Part shown: one piece after another, positions 42,620-51,016 of the stretch
Layout of the letters: each line of letters opens with the position of its first letter
How positions within the stretch are numbered: position 1 is the stretch's first letter
From: Opitutaceae bacterium
GTDB taxonomy: Bacteria; Verrucomicrobiota; Verrucomicrobiia; Opitutales; Opitutaceae
DNA length: 53,762 nucleotides
Assembly: GCA_027482185.1 (NCBI GenBank)
Contig: JAIXWF010000005.1
Coordinates: 1-53,762, forward strand
Direction of reading: 5' to 3'
Made by a program: the position numbers and the translations under genes
Notes under the pieces: model-generated
What the model was told of the DNA's origin: nothing
The model's input: only the letters and a program-made list of their open reading frames with translations
The model's database searches: none

Positions 42620-45600
42620 ATGCACCTTGCTCCGTTTCCCTTCCTGCGCCGTCTGCTCGGGCGCCTGTTTCCGCTTGCGGCGGCCGTTTTGGCCGCCGCC
42701 GTGCCCGTCCGCGCGGCCGAAGCCGCAGCCCGGGTCTTCGACGTCCCGGCCGGCGAGGCCGCCCAGACGCTGAAGCAGTTCGCCGCCCAGGCCGGGAGCG
42801 AGATCGTGTTTTCGCCCGACGTCGTCGGCGCCGTGCGCACGCGGGCCGTGCAGGGCCGGCTCACGCCGCGCGAGGCGCTCGAGGCCATGCTGGCCGACAC
42901 GGGCCTGGCCGCGGGCCAGGAGCAGAAGACCGGGGCGTTCGCCGTGCGCCGCAAGGCGGGGAGCGAACCGGAAAAAAACGGCCCAAGCCCGGCGGCGAAG
43001 CGCGACGCGACCGCTGACGGGCCGGCGGTGGCGATGGCGGCCTTCGAAGTCACCGGTTCCCATATCCGGCGGCTCGATCGCGAAGGTCCCCAGCCGATCG
43101 CGGCGTTTCCCAAGGAAGACATCGACGCCCGCGGTTTCCAGACGACCGGCGATTTCCTGCAGAGCCTTTCCTTCAACAACGGCACGACCAACTCCATCGG
43201 CGTGCCGGCGGCGAATCCCGTGAGCAACGTGCCCTTCGCGCGCGGCGCCGTGACGCTGAATCCCCGCGGCCTCGGCGCGGGCCGTTTCCTCGTGCTGCTC
43301 GACGGCAAGCGGCCCTCGAGCTACGGCCTGCCGGACAACCGCGGCGGCGCGGTCTTCGACCTCAACAGCATCCCGACCGAGGCGATCGCGAGCATCGAGT
43401 ACCTCAAGGACGGCGCCTCGGCCATCTACGGCACCGACGCCATCGCCGGCGTGATGAACATTCGCCTGCGCCCGAACTACAGCGGTTTCACGACCACCGC
43501 GATGTACGGCAACACCCTCGGCCACGACACCGGCACCGCCAGCCTCAGCCTGCTCACCGGCGAGACGACGGCGAAGGGTTCGTATCTGCTCAACGTGAAT
43601 TGGTTCCGGCAAAACTCCAATTTCGCCGGCGACTACGGCCGGTCGAAGACCACCGACTACCTCGCGGCCTTCGGCCCGGTGAAGGGCCAGAACAACAACA
43701 GCCCGTCGAATTTCCCGTTCAACCTCACGCTCACGGCGGCGCAGGCGGCCGCGGCCGGGTTCGCCAACGGGGCGGGCTTCTACGTCGTCGCCGGCGGGGT
43801 GCCGGCGGCGACCCCGCGCGTATCCGGTTTTGCTTACGCCGGCGCCAACCAGAACGCCGCGACCAACGCCAACCGCTACGACTTCGCCCCGACCACGCAG
43901 CTCACGCCCGACCAGGAAAACCTGTCGCTGATGTTCGGCGCGAAACGCGAACTCACCTCCACGCTCCGGGCCTCGGTCCAGGTGCTCGCGAACCAGAACC
44001 GCACCGGCATCGTCTACACGCCGATCTCCATCAACAGCCAGTCGATCGTCAACGCCGACGGTTCATTCCTCACGATCCCGGCCGCCAATCCGTACAACCC
44101 CTTCGGCTTTGCGCTGAACAATTTCCGCGGCCGCGGGAATTTCGGCCCGACGCGCCTCTTCGACGTCGAAACCACGGGCGCGACCACGATCCTCGGGCTG
44201 GCCGGCAACCTCGCCGCCGACTGGACGTGGCACGCCGGTTTCATCTACGGCACGAGCCGCTTCGACCAGGTCGCGGGCAACCAGATCCGCACCGCGGACA
44301 TGCAGGCGGCGCTCAACGGCACGCTCGCCGGATTCGCCGGACAGTACTTCAACCCCTTCGGCCCGTCCGCCAATCCCGCGCTGGTCAACGCGCTCTTCGT
44401 CACCTCCACTGCGAATTCGCGCAGCAGCACGCTCGGCTACGACCTCTCGGCCACCGGCCCGCTCTTCGAGATGCCGGCGCTGCTCGGCGGCAAATCCGCG
44501 GGCAAGGTTGCCCTCGCCGTCGGCGTGGAAAACCGCGAGGACGACCTCGACAACAACTCCGACCCCGTCGGCTACCTGGTGACCGTCGGCGACCTGCCCT
44601 ACGCGGGCGAGCGGTCGGTGCGTTCGGGCTACGCCGAACTCGAGGTGCCCGTGTTGCCGAAGTACCTGACCCTGCAGGTCGCGGGCCGCTACGACCGCTA
44701 CGATTCCTTCGGCTCCACCGTGAATCCGAAGTACGCCGTCGTTTCCCAGCCCGTCGATTTCCTCAAAGTCCGCGGCTCGTACTCCACGTCCTTCAAGGCG
44801 CCCGATATCGGCCAGCTGTACCAGCCGGCGATCACGACGTTCACCGCGGCCATCGCCGACCCGCGCAACCCCGCCGCCGGTCTCAACACCTATCCCTTCG
44901 TCGCTTCCGGCAACCGCGGGCTCCAGCCCGAGAAGGGCCGCGTTTGGTACGGCGGCATCGTGCTCGACGCGGGCCGCCTCGCGAAGGGGCTGAGTTTCTC
45001 CGCCGACTACTTCGACCTCGCGCTGACGAACGTGATCACGGCGTTCACGACGCCGACGACGTTCTTCAATTTCTTCCCGGAGCGCGTCGTGCGCAATGCG
45101 GCCGGCGGAATCCAGTATTTCGACGCCCGCACCATCAATGCCGCCGGCTACAAATGGAAAGGCGTCGATGTCGGCGCCGACTACCGGCTGCGCCGCACGC
45201 GCCTCGGCGATTTCAACTTCAGCGCACAGATCACCTACACCGACTACTTCGCCCTCAACGCCGGCAGCGGCGCCGGCTACGTCAATTCCGCCGGCCGCTA
45301 CAACACGCCCCGGCTCGCCGGCTCCGGCCAGGTGGGTTGGAAAAAGGACAAGGTCGGCGCCACCCTCGGCACGCAGTTCAAGGGCCACTACCGCATGGAC
45401 CAATTTGCGCCGGCCTGGGACGAGAACGCCCAGTTCCTCTTCAACGGCACGGTGTCCGTCGACGTGCCGTGGGGTCTCAAGGTCACCCTCGGTTGCAACA
45501 ATCTGCTCGGCACCGAGCCGCCGAAAAACGGCAAAGCGATCCCGAGCTACGGCTTCGACATCGCGACGTACTCGGCTTGGTCGCTCGGCCGTTTCGTCTA

Positions 45601-45625
45601 CGTGCGCGTCAAAAAAGAATTCTGA
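42620..45625 (+). CDS. TonB-dependent outer-membrane receptor with STN domain (second module)
   Basis: This 1001-residue receptor has a signal peptide cleaved near VRAAEA. An STN domain (about 38-110, FDVPAGEAAQTLKQFA), a plug (FQTTGDFLQSLSFNN, VLLDGKRPSSYG, YGTDAIAGVMNIRLR) and a barrel ending in RVKKEF follow. ATG 42620 is preferred over TTG 42590, which would lie inside the promoter-like element. It has the same length and architecture as the first receptor, but the sequences differ widely. A secreted phytase-like esterase follows 14 nt downstream, which may hint at a phosphorylated or esterified ligand; that is only inference. Confidence 0.94.
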   Translation: MHLAPFPFLRRLLGRLFPLAAAVLAAAVPVRAAEAAARVFDVPAGEAAQTLKQFAAQAGSEIVFSPDVVGAVRTRAVQGRLTPREALEAMLADTGLAAGQEQKTGAFAVRRKAGSEPEKNGPSPAAKRDATADGPAVAMAAFEVTGSHIRRLDREGPQPIAAFPKEDIDARGFQTTGDFLQSLSFNNGTTNSIGVPAANPVSNVPFARGAVTLNPRGLGAGRFLVLLDGKRPSSYGLPDNRGGAVFDLNSIPTEAIASIEYLKDGASAIYGTDAIAGVMNIRLRPNYSGFTTTAMYGNTLGHDTGTASLSLLTGETTAKGSYLLNVNWFRQNSNFAGDYGRSKTTDYLAAFGPVKGQNNNSPSNFPFNLTLTAAQAAAAGFANGAGFYVVAGGVPAATPRVSGFAYAGANQNAATNANRYDFAPTTQLTPDQENLSLMFGAKRELTSTLRASVQVLANQNRTGIVYTPISINSQSIVNADGSFLTIPAANPYNPFGFALNNFRGRGNFGPTRLFDVETTGATTILGLAGNLAADWTWHAGFIYGTSRFDQVAGNQIRTADMQAALNGTLAGFAGQYFNPFGPSANPALVNALFVTSTANSRSSTLGYDLSATGPLFEMPALLGGKSAGKVALAVGVENREDDLDNNSDPVGYLVTVGDLPYAGERSVRSGYAELEVPVLPKYLTLQVAGRYDRYDSFGSTVNPKYAVVSQPVDFLKVRGSYSTSFKAPDIGQLYQPAITTFTAAIADPRNPAAGLNTYPFVASGNRGLQPEKGRVWYGGIVLDAGRLAKGLSFSADYFDLALTNVITAFTTPTTFFNFFPERVVRNAAGGIQYFDARTINAAGYKWKGVDVGADYRLRRTRLGDFNFSAQITYTDYFALNAGSGAGYVNSAGRYNTPRLAGSGQVGWKKDKVGATLGTQFKGHYRMDQFAPAWDENAQFLFNGTVSVDVPWGLKVTLGCNNLLGTEPPKNGKAIPSYGFDIATYSAWSLGRFVYVRVKKEF

Positions 45626-45639
45626 GTCCGCCCGCCGCG

Positions 45640-46770
45640 ATGCCGTCCTTCCGTTCCGTGCTCCGCCGCGGTCTGCTCGCCGCCGCGCTGGCCGTCCCGG
45701 CGGCGGCGGCCCCGCCGGAGCTGCGGCTGATCGGCGTCGCGGCCCTGCCCGCGGCCGCGGTTTTTGCCGGCACGCCGGTCGGGGGTCTCTCCGGGCTCGA
45801 CTACGATGCCGCGGCCGACCGCTGGGTCGCGATCAGCGACGACCGCGCCGAGCACGGCCCGGCCCGTGTCTACACGGTGAAACTGGACTACGGCGCCGAC
45901 GGCGTCCGCGGCGCGGAAATTGTCGGCGTCACGGAACTCCGGCAACCCGACGGCTCCGCCTATGCGGGCCGCGGCGCACGTCCCGCCCGCGGCGGGGAGG
46001 TGCCGGATTGCGAAGCCGTGCGCCTCGATCCGCGCGACGGCGCCCTGTGGTACGCCAGCGAGGGCGACCGCGCGCTCGGCTGCGATCCGTTTGTCCGGCG
46101 GGCGTCGCGCGACGGTGCCTGGACCGCGACGCTGCCCTTGCCGGAGGCATGGCGGTTCCGGGCGGACGGCACCGCCGGCCCGCGGCCCAACCTGGCGCTC
46201 GAGTCGCTCGCGTTCGCGCCCGACGGCGCGTCGCTCTGGACCGCCACCGAAGCGCCGCTGTTCGCCGACGGACCCGTGGCGACGCGGACGGAGGGCGGCG
46301 TGGTCCGGCTCACGCGCCTCGCGCGCGACGGCCGCGTTTTGGCCCAGCAGGCGTACCATCTGGACCCGTGGCAGCTCGAGCCGGCGGCGGGACTTAGGGC
46401 GGACAACGGCCTGGCGGAATTGCTCGCGTGGCCGGACGGCCGGCTGCTCGCACTTGAACGCTCGGGGGCCGAGCGCGCGCCGGACACGTGGCGCTTTGCG
46501 GCGCGGCTTTATTTGGCGGACTTGGCCGGGGCGACGGACGTGGCGGATCGGCCTGCGTTGGCCGTGCGGCCCGGGGTGAAGCCGGCCGCCAAACGCCTGC
46601 TGTACGATTTCGCGCCGCCCGGCGACTCGCCGGGCGACAACCTCGAGGGCTTGGCGTGGGGCCGCCGCTTGCCGGACGGCCGCGCGACGCTCGTCGTGGT
46701 CTCCGACAACAATTTCTCTCCCGCGACCGAAACCCGTTTCTGGATCTTCGCCGTTTCCTTCCCGCCATGA
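45640..46770 (+). CDS. Secreted esterase-like protein of the phytase-like family
   Basis: This 376-residue exported protein has a signal peptide ending near AAAAPPE. The body looks like the 'esterase-like activity of phytase' beta-propeller family: GGLSGLDYDAAADRWVAISDDRA, DCEAVRLDPRDGALWYASEG, LESLAFAPDGASLWTATEA, LERSG, DNLEGLAWG and the end VVVSDNNFSPATETRFWIFAV. Enzymatic activity is poorly proven for this family. It follows the second TonB receptor after 14 nt and overlaps the NADAR gene by 4 nt, so all are likely one transcript. Confidence 0.87.
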   Translation: MPSFRSVLRRGLLAAALAVPAAAAPPELRLIGVAALPAAAVFAGTPVGGLSGLDYDAAADRWVAISDDRAEHGPARVYTVKLDYGADGVRGAEIVGVTELRQPDGSAYAGRGARPARGGEVPDCEAVRLDPRDGALWYASEGDRALGCDPFVRRASRDGAWTATLPLPEAWRFRADGTAGPRPNLALESLAFAPDGASLWTATEAPLFADGPVATRTEGGVVRLTRLARDGRVLAQQAYHLDPWQLEPAAGLRADNGLAELLAWPDGRLLALERSGAERAPDTWRFAARLYLADLAGATDVADRPALAVRPGVKPAAKRLLYDFAPPGDSPGDNLEGLAWGRRLPDGRATLVVVSDNNFSPATETRFWIFAVSFPP

Positions 46771-47336
46771 CTACCCTCCGCGTCTTCCTCTTCTGTTCCC
46801 TGATCTGCTCGGCCTGGGCCCAGACCCCGTCCGCCCCGGCAGCCCGCAAACCGAACTGGGACGAACCGTTTCCCGGCGTCGTGCACAACGACACCAAGAT
46901 CGGCGGCTTCGTCGGCGAGTACCGCTGGCTCAGCAATTTCTACCCCGCGCGCGTCGAGTGGGAGGGCCGCGTGTACGGTTCCTCCGAGGCCGCGTATCAA
47001 TCGGGAAAATACCCGCCCGCCGAGCGCGACGTTTTCACCACGCTCGACCCGGATCCCGCGAAGAAGCTGTCGCGCACCAAGCCCTACGACACGGCGGCGT
47101 GGGAACTGCGGAAGGAACGCACGATGAAGGAAGTGCTCTGGGCCAAGTTTTCGCAGAATCCGGAGTTGGCCAAAAAGCTCGCGGCCACCGGCGACCGCGT
47201 GCTGGAGGAAACGAATTGGTGGGGCGACCGCATCTGGGGCGTGCACGAGGGCCAGGGGAAGAACCTGCTCGGGCTCCAGCTGATGGAGATCCGGGCGCGG
47301 TTGGCCAAAGAAGCCGCGGCGCGGCCCGCGAAGTGA
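46767..47336 (+). CDS. NADAR/YbiA-family N-glycosidase-like protein with signal peptide
   Basis: This 189-residue protein matches the NADAR fold over residues 46-180: YRWLSNFYPARVEWEG, SSEAAYQSGKY (Glu74 and Lys81), MKEVLWAKFSQNPELAKKL, TGDRVLEETNWWGDRIWGV and GKNLLGLQLMEIR. NADAR enzymes cleave N-glycosidic bonds in riboflavin intermediates or remove ADP-ribose from nucleobases, and they are normally cytosolic. Here a clear signal peptide (LRVFLFCSLICSAWAQT) precedes the domain, so export is predicted. The ATG overlaps the upstream stop (ATGA). An AMP nucleosidase gene follows 19 nt downstream. Confidence 0.88.
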   Translation: MTTLRVFLFCSLICSAWAQTPSAPAARKPNWDEPFPGVVHNDTKIGGFVGEYRWLSNFYPARVEWEGRVYGSSEAAYQSGKYPPAERDVFTTLDPDPAKKLSRTKPYDTAAWELRKERTMKEVLWAKFSQNPELAKKLAATGDRVLEETNWWGDRIWGVHEGQGKNLLGLQLMEIRARLAKEAAARPAK

Positions 47337-47355
47337 GCGGCGGCCGGACCGGCGC

Positions 47356-48126
47356 ATGAAGTCGCGGCGCGACATCGTCGAGAACTGGCTGCCCCGGTAC
47401 ACCGGCGTGCCGCTGGCGGAGTTCGGCGGCTACGTGTTGCTGACGAATTTCGACCGCTATGTGCGGCTTTTCGCGGAGTGGCACGGCGTGCCGGTTCGCG
47501 GCGCCGGCAAACCGATGCCCAGCGCGACGGCGGGGGAAATCACGATCGTGAATTTCGGCATGGGCAGCGCGACGGCGGCCACGGTGATGGACTTGCTCAG
47601 CGCGATCCGGCCGAAGGCGGTGCTGTTTCTCGGCAAATGCGGCGGGCTCAAACCGCGCGCCGCGCTCGGCGACTTGATTCTGCCGATTGCCGCGATCCGC
47701 GGCGAGGGCACGAGCAACGACTACTTCCCGCCCGAGGTCCCGGCGCTGCCCGCGTTCGCGTTGCAGAAGGCGATCTCGACGACGATCCGCGACCACGCGC
47801 GCGACTATTGGACGGGCACGGTGTTCACGACCAACCGCCGGGTCTGGGAGCACGACGAGGAATTCAAGCAGCGCCTGCGGCGGATGCGCGCGCTGGCGAT
47901 CGATATGGAGACGGCGACGATCTTCATGACCGGTTTCTACAACGGCATCCCGACCGGCGCGCTGCTGCTCGTTTCCGATCAGCCGATGACGCCCGAGGGC
48001 GTGAAGACGGCGGAGAGCGACCGGCAGATCGACACGACCTTCGTCGACGCGCACCTGCGGATCGGCCTCGATTCCCTGAAGCAGCTGATCAACCGCGGCC
48101 TGACCGTGAAGCACCTGCAGTTCTGA
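47356..48126 (+). CDS. amn: AMP nucleosidase (short form)
   Basis: This 256-residue nucleoside-phosphorylase-fold enzyme hydrolyses AMP to adenine and ribose 5-phosphate. It is the short form common in Bacteroidetes and relatives, without the N-terminal domain of E. coli Amn. Strong marks are IVENWLPRYTG at the start, VNFGMGSATAATVMDLL, VLFLGKCGGLK, GEGTSNDYFPPEVPALP, VFTTNRRVWEHDEEF, IDMETATIF and LLLVSDQPM. It has no signal peptide, so it is cytosolic, unlike its NADAR neighbour. Confidence 0.95.
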   Translation: MKSRRDIVENWLPRYTGVPLAEFGGYVLLTNFDRYVRLFAEWHGVPVRGAGKPMPSATAGEITIVNFGMGSATAATVMDLLSAIRPKAVLFLGKCGGLKPRAALGDLILPIAAIRGEGTSNDYFPPEVPALPAFALQKAISTTIRDHARDYWTGTVFTTNRRVWEHDEEFKQRLRRMRALAIDMETATIFMTGFYNGIPTGALLLVSDQPMTPEGVKTAESDRQIDTTFVDAHLRIGLDSLKQLINRGLTVKHLQF

Positions 48127-48136
48127 ACCGAAGCCG

Positions 48137-48169
48137 CCGCGGGCGCCGTCGCGCTCGCGAGGCCCGCGG
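48137..48169 (+). terminator. GC hairpin between amn and the MFS gene
   Basis: CCGCGGGC (48137-48144) and GCCCGCGG (48162-48169) are perfect 8-nt inverted arms, with further pairing inside the 17-nt loop. There is no T-tract, so termination is plausible but unproven. Confidence 0.45.
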
Positions 48170-48192
48170 ACCCCGACCCCGAAGCTCAGCGC

Positions 48193-49545
48193 ATGAATCC
48201 GGCCCGACCCCCGTCCATTTTCGCCCGCCTCGCGGCTGAGCTCCGCGCGCAGCCCGCCCGGCCCGTCGTGCTGCCGCCGGCGGAGGTGGACCGGCTGTAC
48301 CGCCACTGGCGGTTGCGCGTGATGTACGCGATGACGACGGGCTACGCGCTCTTCTATTTCCTGCGGAAGAACCTCTCGATGGCGGCGAAGGCGATCACGG
48401 ACGAATTCCATTTTTCCAACACGCAGTGGGGCGTGGTGCTGAGTGTCGCGACGATCGTGTATGCGGGTTCGAAATTTCTCAGCGGCGTGATCGGCGACCG
48501 CGCCAATCCGCGCTACCTGCTCGCGCTGGGCCTGCTGCTCTCCGCGCTCGTCAACGTGGCCTTCGGCTTCGGCGCCAGTCTCGGATTCTTCGTCGCGTTC
48601 TGGGCGCTGAACAACCTCTTCCAGGGGGCGGGCGTGCCGCCGTGCGTGCGGCTGCTCACCGCGTGGTTCAGCCCGAAGGAAATCGGCCGCGCGTGGGGCG
48701 TGTGGAACGCGTCCCACCAGATCGGCGGCGCGATCATCGTCGTGTGGGCGGGTTGGCTCGTGACGCATTGGGGCTGGCGGACGGCGTTCTGGGTGCCCGC
48801 GGCGGTCTGCCTCGTCGGCGCCTTTTGGCTCTACGAACGGCTCACCGATTCGCCGGAGGCCTTGGGGCTGCCGCCGGTGGAAGTGTATCGCGAGGGCGCG
48901 CCGGCGGGGACGGTGGCGGAGACGGGCGCGCCGTTCTGGGGCGTGTTCCGGCGCTACGTGCTCGCGAACCCGTGGGTCTGGGTCGTGAGCATCGCGAACT
49001 TCTTCGTCTACATCGTGCGCATCGGCATTCTCGATTGGGCGCCGAAGTACCTGCAGGAGGCGAAGGGCTTCGATCTGAAGAGCGCGGGCTGGTCGCTTTC
49101 CGGCTTCGAGTTGGCGGGCATTTTCGGCGCCTACGCCGCGGGTTGGATTTCCGACACCGTGTTCAAGGGCCGGCGCGGCCCGGTGTCGGTGGCGTTCATG
49201 CTGTTCGTGATCGCGAGCGTGGCGGCGTTGTTCACCGTGCCGCGGGGCGAGGTCGGCACGATGGCGGCGGTTTTCGTGGCGCTCGGTTTCTTTGTCTACG
49301 GGCCGCAGATGTTGATCGCGGTGGCGGCGGCGGACTTCGCGACCAAGGCGGCTTCGTCGAGCGCCGTCGGACTGACCGGGCTTTTCGGCTACCTCGGGGC
49401 GTCGCTCTGCGGCGTGGCGACGGGCGTGCTGGCGGACCGCAGCGGCTGGGACGGCGTGCTTTGGTTTTACGCGGGTTCGGCTTTGATCGGTGCGGCGTTG
49501 CTGGCGACGGTGGGGCGCGCCGAGGCCGCACGCGGCCGACGTTGA
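48193..49545 (+). CDS. MFS transporter, organophosphate:phosphate antiporter type
   Basis: This 450-residue carrier has 12 hydrophobic segments. YALFYFLRKNLSMAAKAI in the first helix and SGVIGDRANPRYLL after the second resemble the GlpT/UhpT/UhpC family. GVPPCVRLLTAWFSPKEIGRAWGVWNASHQIGG is the conserved region of helices 4-5, named by position at residues 144-176. It probably exchanges a sugar or glycerol phosphate for phosphate, or senses one as UhpC does. The substrate is unknown. A 66-nt gap with a hairpin separates it from amn. Confidence 0.9.
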   Translation: MNPARPPSIFARLAAELRAQPARPVVLPPAEVDRLYRHWRLRVMYAMTTGYALFYFLRKNLSMAAKAITDEFHFSNTQWGVVLSVATIVYAGSKFLSGVIGDRANPRYLLALGLLLSALVNVAFGFGASLGFFVAFWALNNLFQGAGVPPCVRLLTAWFSPKEIGRAWGVWNASHQIGGAIIVVWAGWLVTHWGWRTAFWVPAAVCLVGAFWLYERLTDSPEALGLPPVEVYREGAPAGTVAETGAPFWGVFRRYVLANPWVWVVSIANFFVYIVRIGILDWAPKYLQEAKGFDLKSAGWSLSGFELAGIFGAYAAGWISDTVFKGRRGPVSVAFMLFVIASVAALFTVPRGEVGTMAAVFVALGFFVYGPQMLIAVAAADFATKAASSSAVGLTGLFGYLGASLCGVATGVLADRSGWDGVLWFYAGSALIGAALLATVGRAEAARGRR

Positions 49546-49576
49546 CCGGCGGCGGCCGGGGCGCAGGGTGGGGACG

Positions 49577-50569
49577 ATGAAAAAACGGCGCTTCGGAAAA
49601 ACCGGCCGGCAGGTCGGCGAGGTCGGGCTCGGCACGTGGCAGCTCGGCGCGGGCTGGGGCGACGTTTCGGAGGCGGATGCGCTCGCGACGCTGCGCGCGG
49701 CGTGGGAAGCAGGCACGACGCTCTTCGACACGGCGGACGTGTACGGCATGGGCCGCGCGGAAACGCTGATCGGCCGGTTTCTCAAGGAAACGCCGTCGGC
49801 CCGCGGCCGGGTTTGCGTCGCGACGAAGCTGGGCCGTTTTTCGCCGCCGGGGTGGCCGGAGAACTTTTCCCGCGCGGGCATCCGGCAGCACACGGAGGCG
49901 TCGCTGCGGCGCCTCGGCGTCGACGCGCTCGACCTGACGCAGCTGCACTGCGTGCCGTTCGCGGTGCTCAAACAGGGCGAGGTGTTCGCGCACCTGCGCG
50001 AATTGCAAAGCGAGGGGAAGATCCGTGCCTTCGGCGTGAGCGTGGAGTCGATGGCAGAAGCGGATTTCTGCGTGCGCACCGACGGCGTCGCGGCCCTGCA
50101 GATCATTTTCTCGATCTTCCGGCAGAAGCCGATCGCGACCCTGTTCGAGGAAGCGAAACGCCGGCAGGTGGCGTTGCTGGTGCGCCTGCCGCTCGCGAGC
50201 GGATTGCTCGGCGGCAAGATGACCAAGGCGACGGTGTTTCCCGCCGACGACCACCGGAATTTCAACCGCGACGGCGCCCGCTTCAACGTGGGCGAGACCT
50301 TCGCGGGGCTGCCGTTCGAGACGGGCGTGGAATTGGCGGATGCGCTCAAACCCATGGTGCCGGCGGGCATGGCGATGAGCGATTTTGCGCTGCGGTGGTG
50401 CCTGGATTTCGACGCGGTGAGCACGATTATTCCCGGGGCGCGCAATCCGGCGCAGGCGCAGGCGAATGCGCGCGTGTCCGACCTTGCGCCGTTGTCGGCG
50501 GAGCTGCATGCGCAGCTGGCGGCTTTCTATCGGGAACGCGTTTCGGCGCGCATCCGCGGACCGTATTGA
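49577..50569 (+). CDS. Aldo/keto reductase
   Basis: This 330-residue (alpha/beta)8 NADPH-dependent oxidoreductase has the catalytic tetrad Asp51 and Tyr56 (FDTADVYG), Lys84 (VATKLG) and His124 (LTQLHC). LGTWQLGAGWGDV and LRWCLDFDAVSTIIPGARNPAQAQAN near the C-terminus are typical of the AKR11/general-stress YdhF/IolS-like branch. The ATG at 49577 follows a G-rich ribosome binding site (GGGTGGGGAC). It starts 31 nt after the MFS gene, so co-transcription is likely. The substrate is unknown. Confidence 0.93.
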   Translation: MKKRRFGKTGRQVGEVGLGTWQLGAGWGDVSEADALATLRAAWEAGTTLFDTADVYGMGRAETLIGRFLKETPSARGRVCVATKLGRFSPPGWPENFSRAGIRQHTEASLRRLGVDALDLTQLHCVPFAVLKQGEVFAHLRELQSEGKIRAFGVSVESMAEADFCVRTDGVAALQIIFSIFRQKPIATLFEEAKRRQVALLVRLPLASGLLGGKMTKATVFPADDHRNFNRDGARFNVGETFAGLPFETGVELADALKPMVPAGMAMSDFALRWCLDFDAVSTIIPGARNPAQAQANARVSDLAPLSAELHAQLAAFYRERVSARIRGPY

Positions 50570-51016
50570 GCGCCGCGCAGGCGGCGCTCGGGTTTTTGCG
50601 GTCTCTGCAATTCGGCCCGTTGGATTGCCGCAAAGAAACGCAGAATGCGCAAAAACGGCGGTCGAGGCCGTCGGCTTCTTGCGCCCTTTGCGCCTCTTTG
50701 CGGCGATGTCCCTGCCGGTATTGGAGGGAGCAACGCAGCGGCGCGTTCTTCAGCGACTCATTGGGTTTGGGGCCGGGGTCTTGGGTCTGGGGGCGATCGA
50801 TATGAGTTCTGGGTTTTGAGTTTTGGGTTTTGGGTTGAGGCTGAGTTTGGAGTTTGGGGTTTGGAGTTCGGGGTTTTGGGATGCGGAGAGGAGTTGGGGG
50901 ATTGCAGCGGATCGGTCTTTCAACTTTCAACCTTCGACCCATGCCGCCGGCCTGCGGCCGGCGGCATTGATTGACACCTTTTCCGCAGCGTGAACGTCTT
51001 GCGGGCTTCGTTCCCC
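50570..51016. repeat. Roughly 450-nt gap packed with three repeat blocks
   Basis: There is no convincing gene here. Block 1 has a left arm at 50622-50655 (CGCAAAG, CGCAGAA, GCGCAAA units) and a right arm at 50673-50703 (TTGCGCC, TTTGCGCC, TTTGCGG), again inverted. Block 2, about 50759-50885, is a degenerate G/T-rich heptad run (GGGTTTT, GAGTTTT, GTTTGGA, GTTTGGG, GTTCGGG). Block 3, 50915-50940, is a right-arm CTTTCAAC type (CTTTCAACTTTCAACC). A short GC palindrome (GCCGGCCTGCGGCCGGC) lies at about 50947-50963. The two flanking genes run in the same direction. Confidence 0.85.

Noticed and set aside
33708-45625. Assigning the two TonB modules to iron-siderophore uptake because of the FecI/FecR names
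   Set aside because: No siderophore, haem or ferric-citrate genes accompany them. STN receptors with ECF/FecR serve many ligands, so the substrate was left open.
50570-51016. Possible small gene in the repeat-rich gap before the PVC dehydrogenase
   Set aside because: Open frames here follow the repeat units and encode low-complexity peptides without a ribosome binding site or motif.
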